This document shows positions 57,799 through 64,000 of a DNA stretch of 64,000 nt, in pieces. Made by a program: the position numbers and the translations under genes. Below the pieces are notes generated by a model. The model did no database searches and was not told the DNA's origin. It saw only the letters and a program-made list of their open reading frames with translations. Source of the DNA: Christensenellaceae bacterium (GTDB lineage: Bacteria > Bacillota > Clostridia > Christensenellales > Aristaeellaceae); NCBI GenBank assembly GCA_020025205.1, contig JAHHSO010000001.1:87505-151504 (forward strand), in the 5' to 3' direction. The number at the start of each line of letters is the position of its first letter. The first letter of the stretch is position 1.

Positions 57799-58251
57799 AT
57801 GGACAGGACGTCGCGCGTGACGCTGACTAATATGTGCATGATTACGGATGGAGACTGTGTGCTTGTCCAGGACAGGAGCAAGCCGGAGTGGCCCGGGGTT
57901 ACGTTTCCCGGCGGACATGTGGAGCCGGGGGAGTCCATCACGGCGTCCGTGATCCGCGAGGTACAGGAAGAGACAGGGCTTTTGATTGAGGCACCGCGGC
58001 TCTGCGGTGTGAAGGACTGGATGGAGGACGATGGGTCCCGTTACATCGTTTTTCTTTATCAGACAGACCGATTTAAGGGCGAGCTTGCTTCTTCAGACGA
58101 AGGCGAAGTTTACTGGCTCAACAAAAAGGACATGAAGGGTGTACACTGGGCCATCACCATGGAAGATATGCTTGAAGTATTCATGCGGGATGAAGTGAGT
58201 GAATTTTATTACTATCAGCAAGACGGCCAGTGGGCATACACGCTGCTTTAA
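57799..58251 (+). CDS. NUDIX hydrolase (MutT/8-oxo-dGTPase-like)
   Basis: A 150-residue protein with a complete Nudix box, GGHVEPGESITASVIREVQEETGL (the GX5EX7REUXEEXGU pattern). It hydrolyses a nucleoside diphosphate linked to another moiety; the sequence resembles the MutT-like group in Firmicutes annotated as 8-oxo-dGTP diphosphatase. Its place inside a polysaccharide operon raises the chance of a nucleotide-sugar substrate. AGGAGG precedes the ATG, 9 bases after the GT2 stop. Confidence 0.88.
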   Translation: MDRTSRVTLTNMCMITDGDCVLVQDRSKPEWPGVTFPGGHVEPGESITASVIREVQEETGLLIEAPRLCGVKDWMEDDGSRYIVFLYQTDRFKGELASSDEGEVYWLNKKDMKGVHWAITMEDMLEVFMRDEVSEFYYYQQDGQWAYTLL

Positions 58252-58264
58252 GGGGGAAAACAGC

Positions 58265-58912
58265 ATGGACAGAGAGCTTGAAATCAAGCAGATGCTTGAA
58301 AAAAGAAAGATACAACTGTTTTTCAAGCGCGCCATGGATATCGTGATTTCGGGTGCGGCGCTGCTGGTCATATGGCCCGTGTTTCTGCTCATTGCGCTGG
58401 CGATTGTCATTGACGATCCAGGCCCCGTGTTCTATCGACAGGTGCGCGTGGGCAGGGGCGGAAAGACGTTCCGTATCTTCAAGTTCCGCACAATGGTTGC
58501 GGATGCAGACAAGAAAGGGCTTTCTATCACAGTCGGCAGGGACAGCCGCATCACCCGAGTAGGTGCATTCCTTCGCAAAACCAAGCTGGATGAGCTGGCA
58601 CAGCTGATGAATGTCTTTGCAGGCGACATGAGTTTTGTTGGCCCGCGTCCTGAAGTGCCGCATTATGTGCAGATGTACACGCCGTATCAGAGGCAGGTGC
58701 TGCTGGTGCGCCCGGGAATCACAGACTATGCATCCATCGCTTACAGAAACGAGAATGAGCTGCTTGCTGAAGCAAGCGATCCCGAGAAGTGTTATATTGA
58801 AGAAATCATGCCCGCTAAGATCGAATGGAACATGAAGTATCTGCATGAAATTTCTCCGCTGGCTGACATTCGCCTGATCTTCAAGACGATTGCGGCGGTT
58901 GTGCGCGGATAA
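58265..58912 (+). CDS. Initiating sugar-phosphate transferase (polyprenyl-phosphate, WbaP/EpsL type)
   Basis: The 215-residue product is the monotopic phosphoglycosyltransferase core: a re-entrant membrane helix (DIVISGAALLVIWPVFLLIAL), then DPGPVFYRQVRVGRGGKTF, the catalytic KFRTM, and KLDELAQLMNVFAGDMSFVGPRPE. It moves sugar-1-phosphate from a nucleotide sugar to undecaprenyl phosphate, the first committed step. GGGGG precedes the ATG at 58265; a longer in-frame start lies within the NUDIX gene. It follows the chain enzymes rather than leading the operon. Confidence 0.94.
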   Translation: MDRELEIKQMLEKRKIQLFFKRAMDIVISGAALLVIWPVFLLIALAIVIDDPGPVFYRQVRVGRGGKTFRIFKFRTMVADADKKGLSITVGRDSRITRVGAFLRKTKLDELAQLMNVFAGDMSFVGPRPEVPHYVQMYTPYQRQVLLVRPGITDYASIAYRNENELLAEASDPEKCYIEEIMPAKIEWNMKYLHEISPLADIRLIFKTIAAVVRG

Positions 58913-58929
58913 TTTGGAGGAACAATGCG

Positions 58930-59679
58930 ATGAAAAAAATGTGTTTAGCGCTGGTGATGATGTCTTGCGCTGTTCCGGTGCTTGCAGAGCAGGCACCTGT
59001 GAAAATGGAAACGCCGCCCGCCGCAATCGAGACACAGGCAGAAGGCGAACTGGAAACCTATGGCCTGACGTTCCCGGAGGACATGCCGCTTGCCGCACGG
59101 AACTTTGTTTTGACAGCGCGAAATGAGTTTGAAAAGAACAACTGGCAGAAACTGCCTAAAAACAATGAATACACACGATGGTATTTTCATGATGAGCGGG
59201 AAATTGGCTGGTGCTCCGTTTTTCAGATTTACTGTGCCCAGCATAGCGGCTTGCAGCTCATCCGCTACAAACAGGATGTGGACGTTGCACAGGAAGACTG
59301 CATTTCCGCGATGGAAGGACGCGTGGGAAACGTGCGCCTTGCGTTTGAGGAGCATGGCCGCTGGGTGGATGCGGAAAAGGGCGGCGTGCCGAAGCCGGGG
59401 TATCTGGTGATTTATGGCGTGCAGGGTTCCACGCCGTATACGCATGTGGCGATTGTGGAGAGCGTGACGCCGCTGGAGGATGGCCGCTATGAGCTGACGA
59501 CCATCGAAGGCAACCTCAATTCGACCGTGCGCCGCCTCAACTATCGCTACGATCCGACGCCGAAGGAAGCCTATCACAACATGTTTGTCGTGCCAGAGGA
59601 TGAAATTACACAGGAGAACTGCCAGTATACACGCCAAAAGGATACCTGGTATATCACGGGATTTTGTGCGACGTGGTAA
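58930..59679 (+). CDS. Secreted CHAP-like cysteine peptidase/amidase domain protein
   Basis: A 249-residue protein with signal peptide (MKKMCLALVMMSCAVPVLA, cut after VLA). The mature part has WCSVFQIYCAQHSG, with the likely catalytic Cys in GWCSVF, and VIYGVQGSTPYTHVAIVES with the likely His, the CHAP or NlpC/P60-like order. Such domains cut peptidoglycan stem peptides or cross-links. There is no wall-binding repeat. It lies at the end of the polysaccharide operon and stops before the strong terminator, so it may serve export through the wall. Confidence 0.8.
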   Translation: MKKMCLALVMMSCAVPVLAEQAPVKMETPPAAIETQAEGELETYGLTFPEDMPLAARNFVLTARNEFEKNNWQKLPKNNEYTRWYFHDEREIGWCSVFQIYCAQHSGLQLIRYKQDVDVAQEDCISAMEGRVGNVRLAFEEHGRWVDAEKGGVPKPGYLVIYGVQGSTPYTHVAIVESVTPLEDGRYELTTIEGNLNSTVRRLNYRYDPTPKEAYHNMFVVPEDEITQENCQYTRQKDTWYITGFCATW

Positions 59680-59752
59680 ATCAGATGATTGGCGAAGAGA
59701 ACGAACCTGACAGGAAAATGAGGAGAAATCCTTTTATGGTGATTTTTTTCTG

Positions 59753-59804
59753 AAATAAACAAACGAGCTGCCCCGCATATGCAGGACAGCTCGTTTGTTT
59801 ATTT
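59753..59804 (+). terminator. Very strong bidirectional terminator
   Basis: AAATAAACAAACGAGCTG (59753-59770) and CAGCTCGTTTGTTTATTT (59787-59804) form a perfect 18-bp stem with a 16-base loop that has its own palindrome (GCATATGC). It ends the polysaccharide operon and the convergent GNAT gene, whose stop lies inside the stem. Confidence 0.94.
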
Positions 59805-60170
59805 CAATGGGTGCTCCATCATAACAGCATCGCGCGTTCGTTCTGTCTCCCTGAACCCCAGCGACTGATGCAGGCCGAGAGAGGCGGCGTTGTCCGGGCG
59901 AATTTGCACAAGGACGCGATCAAAGCCGCAGCCTTTCATCTGGGCAAACAGCTGAGAAAGCGCCTCTTTGGCGATGCCCCGATGGCGTTTGGCGGGCGCA
60001 ATGGCGATGCCGTAGGAAAAGCATGTGCCGCAGATGCTGTGCAGCGTGATGCCGCCGGCATGTTCGCCGTCCGCGCGAATGAAGAAGCGCTCGCCGCCTT
60101 CAAGCGGCACAAGCGTGACGATCAACGCTTGGGCAGAGCCGCTTCCGGGGCAAAGCCGCTGGAAATGCAC
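59799..60170 (-). CDS. GNAT-family N-acetyltransferase
   Basis: The product has YGIAIAPAKRHRGIAKEALSQL, the acetyl-CoA motif A, and PDNAASLGLHQSLGF, motif B. The acceptor is unknown. The start is uncertain: the GTG at 60170 gives 123 residues but overlaps the upstream gene by 49 bases; a TTG at 60125, overlapping that stop as TTGA, gives 108 residues. Neither has a clear Shine-Dalgarno, so coupling to the upstream gene is likely. Confidence 0.75.
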   Translation of the reverse strand: MHFQRLCPGSGSAQALIVTLVPLEGGERFFIRADGEHAGGITLHSICGTCFSYGIAIAPAKRHRGIAKEALSQLFAQMKGCGFDRVLVQIRPDNAASLGLHQSLGFRETERTRDAVMMEHPLK

Positions 60171-60991
60171 AGTTCAGCACGCTGGGCGCTCTTGCCCCCC
60201 TTGGCAATTTCGTTGGCCAGGAAGTCGGGATGTGCCAGCAGGAAATTCTGCATGAACTTGTCCGGATCATCGATGAAGGAGAGAACAAGTTCCAGCTGCT
60301 TCTCGCTTAGGCGGCCCATCTTGTGCGCAGTTTCAAAAAGCTCCGGCCTGATGGTCACCAGTGTGGTCAGAGGACAGCCTGCGTCTTCCAACACCTTGCC
60401 GCCGCCCTGATGGCGGTCAACCACGGCGAGGGAATAGGCGATCTTTGCGCCGAGACCTTCGACGGCAGGAATCCATGCGCGAACATAGGAAGATGCGACG
60501 GTGATAAGGTCTGCAATGTGGACACTGCGCTTACCGGACAGGTTCGCTTCAGCACTGTCCATGCTGACGCCGTCTGCGTTGGTGTAGACGCTGGACAGAT
60601 CCTTGAAGATGGACAGGTGACCCAGACCAAGCTTGCGCGCCACAGGCATGGAGAAGAAGAAATCCCGGCGCTCGCCGCCGGAGACAAAGTCCACATCCAT
60701 CTTGCGGGCGGCTTCTGTCAGCAGGTCAATCAGATTCCTGTAAATGGCACAGGAGGCCAGCTGGTTCTCAATTTCGCCGTACACTTTGCCATAAAAGGCC
60801 ATCTTGTCTCCTGCACAGGCTTCTTCGATGACCGCCAGAAGCGCGTTGGCATCAGCCTCGCTGCCATACAGGAACTGCGTATTGATATAGAACGGGCCAA
60901 GTTTGCCAGACGTGTACCAGAAAGGCTGGCCTTCGGGGCAAACACGCACAGCGTCAGTTTCAAACAACCAGGGAATGATGGGATTCTCCAT
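60122..60991 (-). CDS. Orotate phosphoribosyltransferase-like protein, long form
   Basis: The 289-residue product resembles PyrE: YTSGKLGPFYINTQF (26-40), FVSGGERRDFFFS (102-114) and VVDRHQGGGKVLE (190-202) match conserved PyrE positions. Usual PyrE is about 210 residues, and the PRPP-loop pattern of type I phosphoribosyltransferases (hhhhDDhhTxG) is here VHIADLITVASS (157-168), so PRPP binding may be altered. It may act on another base or be non-catalytic. The ATG at 60991 follows GGAGG. No other pyr genes are nearby. The GNAT gene overlaps its end. Confidence 0.8.
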   Translation of the reverse strand: MENPIIPWLFETDAVRVCPEGQPFWYTSGKLGPFYINTQFLYGSEADANALLAVIEEACAGDKMAFYGKVYGEIENQLASCAIYRNLIDLLTEAARKMDVDFVSGGERRDFFFSMPVARKLGLGHLSIFKDLSSVYTNADGVSMDSAEANLSGKRSVHIADLITVASSYVRAWIPAVEGLGAKIAYSLAVVDRHQGGGKVLEDAGCPLTTLVTIRPELFETAHKMGRLSEKQLELVLSFIDDPDKFMQNFLLAHPDFLANEIAKGGKSAQRAELCISSGFAPEAALPKR

Positions 60992-61064
60992 GTTGACTTC
61001 CTCCGTATGTCATATTCTCGAATCGGCTGCCCGAAAAAACGGGGGCCGTCTGTATTCGATCTTT

Positions 61065-61070
61065 ATTATA
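61065..61070 (-). promoter_or_regulatory. -10 element for the PyrE-like gene
   Basis: Perfect TATAAT on the minus strand, 74 bases before the start at 60991. The -35 position at 17 bp reads TTCCCT, a weak match. Confidence 0.45.
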
Positions 61071-61123
61071 CGATAATTCAGGAAAAAAGGGAAGCTGAAT
61101 TTGGAAAAGCGCCGAGGCCTGAA

Positions 61124-61152
61124 TTGACCCTGAACAAGGAGCGTGTTATAAT
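61124..61152 (+). promoter_or_regulatory. Promoter for the gtrA-LCP-deacetylase operon
   Basis: TTGACC (61124-61129), 17-bp spacer, TATAAT (61147-61152), 48 bases upstream of the GtrA start; near-consensus, so expression is probably high. Confidence 0.85.
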
Positions 61153-61199
61153 GATTTGAACGTCTTGATTACTAACTCAATGGAAAAGAGGAAAACGGA

Positions 61200-61688
61200 T
61201 TGAAGACCATCTGGAAGGGCATTGATGCGCTGGCCCGCGCAGTCATTCGCCTGATTGGCAAGGTTTCGCCCAAGCTGGCAGACATGTGCTTGTCTTTGTG
61301 GAATAATACTGAACTGGTAAGCTATCTGTTTGTTGGCGTGGCGACAACGCTGGTCAACTATGTCATGTACTATCTGGCCACGCGTCCCATGGGGCTGGAC
61401 GTTATGCCTGGCACATGGGTGGCATGGTTTGTGGCGGTGCTGTTTGGCTATGTGGCCAACAAGAAGTATGTTTTTCATACACATTGTGAAAATGCAGCGG
61501 CACTTGTCAGGGAAGCAGGCAGTTTTTTTGCCATGCGTCTGTTGTCGCTGGGCATGGAAACGGTGCTGATGTATCTGCTGGTGGAAATGCTCCATCTGAA
61601 CGATCTGGCGATGAAGCTTCTTGTCAACATCGTGGTTATCATTCTCAACTATGTGTTTTCCAAGCTGTTCATATTTAAGAAAAAATAA
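61200..61688 (+). CDS. GtrA-family membrane protein
   Basis: The 162-residue product has four hydrophobic segments (about 41-58, 70-90, 103-123, 133-158). YLFVGVATTLVNYVMYYLAT and GYVANKKYVF are the GtrA signature. GtrA-type proteins are thought to flip or help present polyprenyl-linked sugars. The start is TTG at 61200, 6-8 bases after AGAGG; no better start exists since the first 40 residues look like a normal amphipathic lead-in. It could serve the GT-C enzyme upstream in the window. Confidence 0.85.
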   Translation: MKTIWKGIDALARAVIRLIGKVSPKLADMCLSLWNNTELVSYLFVGVATTLVNYVMYYLATRPMGLDVMPGTWVAWFVAVLFGYVANKKYVFHTHCENAAALVREAGSFFAMRLLSLGMETVLMYLLVEMLHLNDLAMKLLVNIVVIILNYVFSKLFIFKKK

Positions 61689-61697
61689 GGAGGCCTC

Positions 61698-62483
61698 ATG
61701 AAAAAGAAGATTTTTGCGCTGCTTTTTGCGCTGATGCTCTTGGGCAGCGCGGCGCTGGCGGAAATCGCTGTCACCAAGAAAGACCTGAACATGAATGCGG
61801 AGCTGGACAAAAGCGTAACCAACATCCTCATCCTGATGCAGAACGGTGAGCGGACGGATACCATGATGGTAGCGTCTATCAACTCCAAGACGGGCCGCTC
61901 CGTGATGACGCGCATTGACTGCGGATTGATGGTGGATGTGCCGGAGGCAGGTACTGTTGCGCTGGGCGATGTTTATCATCTTGGAGACAAGAAGAGCAAG
62001 GGCTTTTTGACAGCCAGAACCGTCAATACGCTCCTCGGCCTGAATATCGGCACATATGTTGTGCTGGACATCACGCGGCTTCCCGAATTGGTGGATGCCG
62101 TGGGCGCGCTCAATATGCAGCTGACCGCCGAAGAAGCGGAAGCCATGGGGACATGGGAAGGCATTAACGAACTGACGGGCGATGCAGTGCTTGAGTATGT
62201 GACGCTGCGCCTTGACAGCGACTCGCCTGCACGCAGCCGCGAGTATGACGCGCTGATGCAGCTGCTGTATCAGGGAATGCACAGCGGCGACCTGATGAGC
62301 ATGATGGGCCTGGGCAAGAAGCTTCTTGCTTCGATGGATACCAACCTGAATCCCATGACGGTGGTGACGCTTGTGAGCGCCGTTCAGGCAGGGGATGATC
62401 GCCGCGAACTGATTGTGCCGCAGGAAGGCGCTGAAGATGCCGAATCCATGAAGGCACTGGTTCACAGGGAGATTTACGAATGA
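61698..62483 (+). CDS. LytR-CpsA-Psr (LCP)-family protein with altered catalytic motif
   Basis: The 261-residue product has a signal peptide (MKKKIFALLFALMLLGSAALA), then NILILMQNG, RTDTMMVASIN (52-62) and LDSDSPARSREYDALMQ, which follow the LCP pattern (R-x-D-x-M, then GR-x-x-R-Q). LCP enzymes attach wall polymers from polyprenyl-pyrophosphate to peptidoglycan. The catalytic SIPRD block reads TRIDCG (71-76), so the conserved Arg-Asp pair is not in the usual place. The usual TM anchor is replaced by a cleavable-looking signal. The stop overlaps the deacetylase start. Confidence 0.75.
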   Translation: MKKKIFALLFALMLLGSAALAEIAVTKKDLNMNAELDKSVTNILILMQNGERTDTMMVASINSKTGRSVMTRIDCGLMVDVPEAGTVALGDVYHLGDKKSKGFLTARTVNTLLGLNIGTYVVLDITRLPELVDAVGALNMQLTAEEAEAMGTWEGINELTGDAVLEYVTLRLDSDSPARSREYDALMQLLYQGMHSGDLMSMMGLGKKLLASMDTNLNPMTVVTLVSAVQAGDDRRELIVPQEGAEDAESMKALVHREIYE

Positions 62484-63187
62484 AAAGGGTCCTTTTCTTG
62501 ACGGCACTCTTGTGCATGATCTGTTCACTCAGCTACGCACAGCCGGAGAAAGTGGTCTATCTGACTTTTGATGACGGCCCCAAGAAGGATACGCCAGAAC
62601 TGCTTGAATTGCTGGATGAACTGAATGTTCCAGCGACGTTTTTTATGATGGGCCTGTCTGTGCGCGCCTTTCCGGAATTTGCAAAAATGACCGCAGACGC
62701 GGGATATGCAATCGGCTGTCACTCCATGACGCATTCCTATCATCGCATCAAGGAAAGCAATGAGTATGTGGCGCGTGATCTGGAACGCTTCACAAAGGAA
62801 ATGCAAACCTGCGTTGATCCTGAATTTACGACAGATTTATACAGGTTTCCCGGCGGAAGCACCGGATATAAAAACAGGACAAAAGCGTTCATCTGTGGTC
62901 AGGGGTATGCCTATTTTGACTGGAATGCAATGACCGGCGATGCGCAGTATAGTTTCAATTCGGATAAAGACATGCTGGATTACACAATTCGCCAGTTTCA
63001 GGGCAAAGATGTGATTATTCTGCTCATGCATGAAGGCAAGCCGCGCACGCGTCGGATTCTGCCGGACATAGCGGCATATCTTCGCGAGCAGGGGTATGAA
63101 TTTCGGGCACTTTCTACAGATGAGCAGGAGCGTGAGATCTTGAAAAGGTGTTCGGCAAACATGCGGATGCCGGAACTTAAACAGTAA
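62480..63187 (+). CDS. Secreted polysaccharide deacetylase (CE4)
   Basis: The 235-residue product has a signal peptide (MKRVLFLTALLCMICSLSYA) and a NodB-type domain: TFDDGP (catalytic base and metal Asp), HSMTHSYH (metal histidines), RFPGGST and ILLMHEG (catalytic His). CE4 enzymes remove N-acetyl groups from peptidoglycan or exported polysaccharide, often conferring lysozyme resistance. It overlaps the LCP gene by 4 bases, and follows the polysaccharide region, so its substrate may be that polymer or peptidoglycan. Confidence 0.92.
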   Translation: MKRVLFLTALLCMICSLSYAQPEKVVYLTFDDGPKKDTPELLELLDELNVPATFFMMGLSVRAFPEFAKMTADAGYAIGCHSMTHSYHRIKESNEYVARDLERFTKEMQTCVDPEFTTDLYRFPGGSTGYKNRTKAFICGQGYAYFDWNAMTGDAQYSFNSDKDMLDYTIRQFQGKDVIILLMHEGKPRTRRILPDIAAYLREQGYEFRALSTDEQEREILKRCSANMRMPELKQ

Positions 63188-63203
63188 AAGGGGGAAGGCG
63201 GAT

Positions 63204-63434
63204 ATGCGGTGCGGATGTCCGTATTGCGGGACGTATATGATTCAGGCGGAGAGCATGAACCTTGGCTGTGTGTGCCCGAATTGTCTGTATCGCTGTAAAG
63301 CCTGCATGGGCACCAATTCGGTGGTCAGCAGGGAGGAACTGAAAAATATTGTGTTTGTCGATCACACAAAGGAAGAGCGCGAAGAGGTTCCGGAACGCCC
63401 GGACCCCCTGCGCCCGGAAGACATGATCGACTGA
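63204..63434 (+). CDS. Small zinc-ribbon-like protein of unknown function
   Basis: A 76-residue protein. CGCPYCGTYM, CVCPNCLYRCKAC give four CxxC-like pairs, enough for one or two zinc sites. The C-terminal half is acidic and proline-rich, probably disordered. No family recognised. AGGGGGAAGG precedes the ATG, 16 bases after the deacetylase stop. It is 23 bases from rpiB and may share its transcript. Confidence 0.7.
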   Translation: MRCGCPYCGTYMIQAESMNLGCVCPNCLYRCKACMGTNSVVSREELKNIVFVDHTKEEREEVPERPDPLRPEDMID

Positions 63435-63457
63435 TAAAATTTGAGGAGGAAATCAAC

Positions 63458-63904
63458 ATGATTGCACTGGGAAGCGACCACGCGGGTCTGCCGCTGAAGA
63501 AGGAAATTATTGCGATGCTGGAAGAGAAGGGCATCGCTTATCACGACTATGGCACGTATACCACTGACAGCTGCGACTATGCCATGTTCGCCCAGCGAGC
63601 GGCCAATGCCGTTGTCAGCGGCGAGTGTGAGCGCGGTATACTTTGCTGCGGCACGGGCATCGGCATCTCCATCGCAGCCAACAAGGTGAAAGGCATCCGC
63701 TGCTGCGCCTGCTCCGACTGCTTCTCGGCCAAGATGTCCCGCGTTCATAATGACGCCAACATGCTGGCTATGGGCGCGCGCGTTGTCGGCCCGGAACTTG
63801 CCAGGATGATCGTTGAGAACTTCCTTGAGGCTGAGTTTGAAGGAGGCCGTCATCAGCGCCGCATTGACCAGATTGCGGCCATCGAGCGCGGCGAAACACT
63901 TTAA
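63458..63904 (+). CDS. rpiB: Ribose-5-phosphate isomerase B
   Basis: A 148-residue protein, standard RpiB length. MIALGSDHAGLPLKKEI, DYGTYTTDSCDYA, the catalytic cysteine in LCCGTGIGISIAANK, and SRVHNDANMLAMGARV are conserved. It interconverts ribose-5-phosphate and ribulose-5-phosphate in the pentose phosphate pathway; some homologues act on allose- or galactose-6-phosphate. GAGGAGG precedes the ATG. Followed by a terminator. Confidence 0.96.
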   Translation: MIALGSDHAGLPLKKEIIAMLEEKGIAYHDYGTYTTDSCDYAMFAQRAANAVVSGECERGILCCGTGIGISIAANKVKGIRCCACSDCFSAKMSRVHNDANMLAMGARVVGPELARMIVENFLEAEFEGGRHQRRIDQIAAIERGETL

Positions 63905-63911
63905 TCAAACG

Positions 63912-63944
63912 AAAAAGGGCACGCTTTGCGGCGTGTCTTTTTTT
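63912..63944 (+). terminator. Intrinsic terminator after rpiB
   Basis: GGCACGC (63918-63924), loop TTTGCG, GCGTGTC (63931-63937) with one wobble, flanked by AAAAAG and seven T's. Confidence 0.85.
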
Positions 63945-64000
63945 ATGCTTCTCAGGAGAAGAAAAATTCTATGAAGAATATTGACCTTCTTTGACTATTA

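Noticed and set aside
1..64000. tRNA, rRNA, riboswitch, prophage or insertion sequence
   Set aside because: Looked for CCA-adjacent T-loop patterns, transposase or integrase frames, and common riboswitch cores; none was convincing by eye.

Overview
The window reads as the chromosome of a Gram-positive, probably anaerobic and gut-type member of the Clostridia (Bacillota). Three conserved Firmicutes blocks support this: darA-holB-ricT, cmk-plsC-ispH-rpsA, and rplS-rbgA-rnhB-yraN. Promoters are TATAAT type with 17-18 bp spacers, Shine-Dalgarno sites are strong, and there are lipobox lipoproteins and a small 2[4Fe-4S] ferredoxin. A finer placement (for example Christensenellales) would be a guess. 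I saw no rRNA, tRNA, CRISPR array, insertion sequence or prophage, so this is ordinary chromosome with accessory islands.

Layout. 1-10 kb: end of folC, rsmH, the darA/holB/ricT block, a ferredoxin, a CapA-like protein coupled to a P1 peptidase, nth, and a DUF3343 gene divergent from a cysteine desulfurase. 10-17 kb: an unknown membrane protein divergent from cmk-plsC-ispH-rpsA, then ftsH. 17-28 kb: a HAD nucleotidase coupled to a 996-residue lipoprotein with seven peptidoglycan-binding repeats; a solitary DNA methylase; an unknown two-barrel protein coupled to trmD; a Tet(M)-like GTPase; a MocR-type regulator; a small lipoprotein. 28-39 kb: two paralogous polytopic membrane proteins, the glgC-glgD-glgA glycogen operon on the minus strand, then an rRNA pseudouridine synthase, a third such membrane protein and an RsmC-like methyltransferase. 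39-48 kb: a beta-lyase/PepV/KDPG aldolase/DgoK operon, a solitary solute-binding protein, and rplS-rbgA-rnhB-yraN.

48-63 kb is a cell-surface polysaccharide region: a very large double GT-C glycosyltransferase, then a tightly coupled run of GT2, GT4, GT4, Wzy-like polymerase, GT2, NUDIX and initiating sugar-phosphate transferase, followed by a CHAP-like secreted protein, GtrA, a divergent LCP-family protein and a polysaccharide deacetylase. The initiating transferase, chain glycosyltransferases and polymerase make a plausible exopolysaccharide pathway, but no Wzx flippase or chain-length regulator is in the window. rpiB closes it.

The strongest oddities are a glycogen synthase with a nine-fold EEKPVV repeat and a histone-H1-like basic tail; the double GT-C fusion with two extracytoplasmic beta domains and a terminator between its promoter and start; a MocR-type protein with Arg at the PLP lysine; CapA-, LCP- and PyrE-like proteins whose conserved motifs are altered; a Sm/barrel-duplicated protein at the usual rimM position; and an 81-bp perfect repeat shared by two otherwise diverged paralogues.
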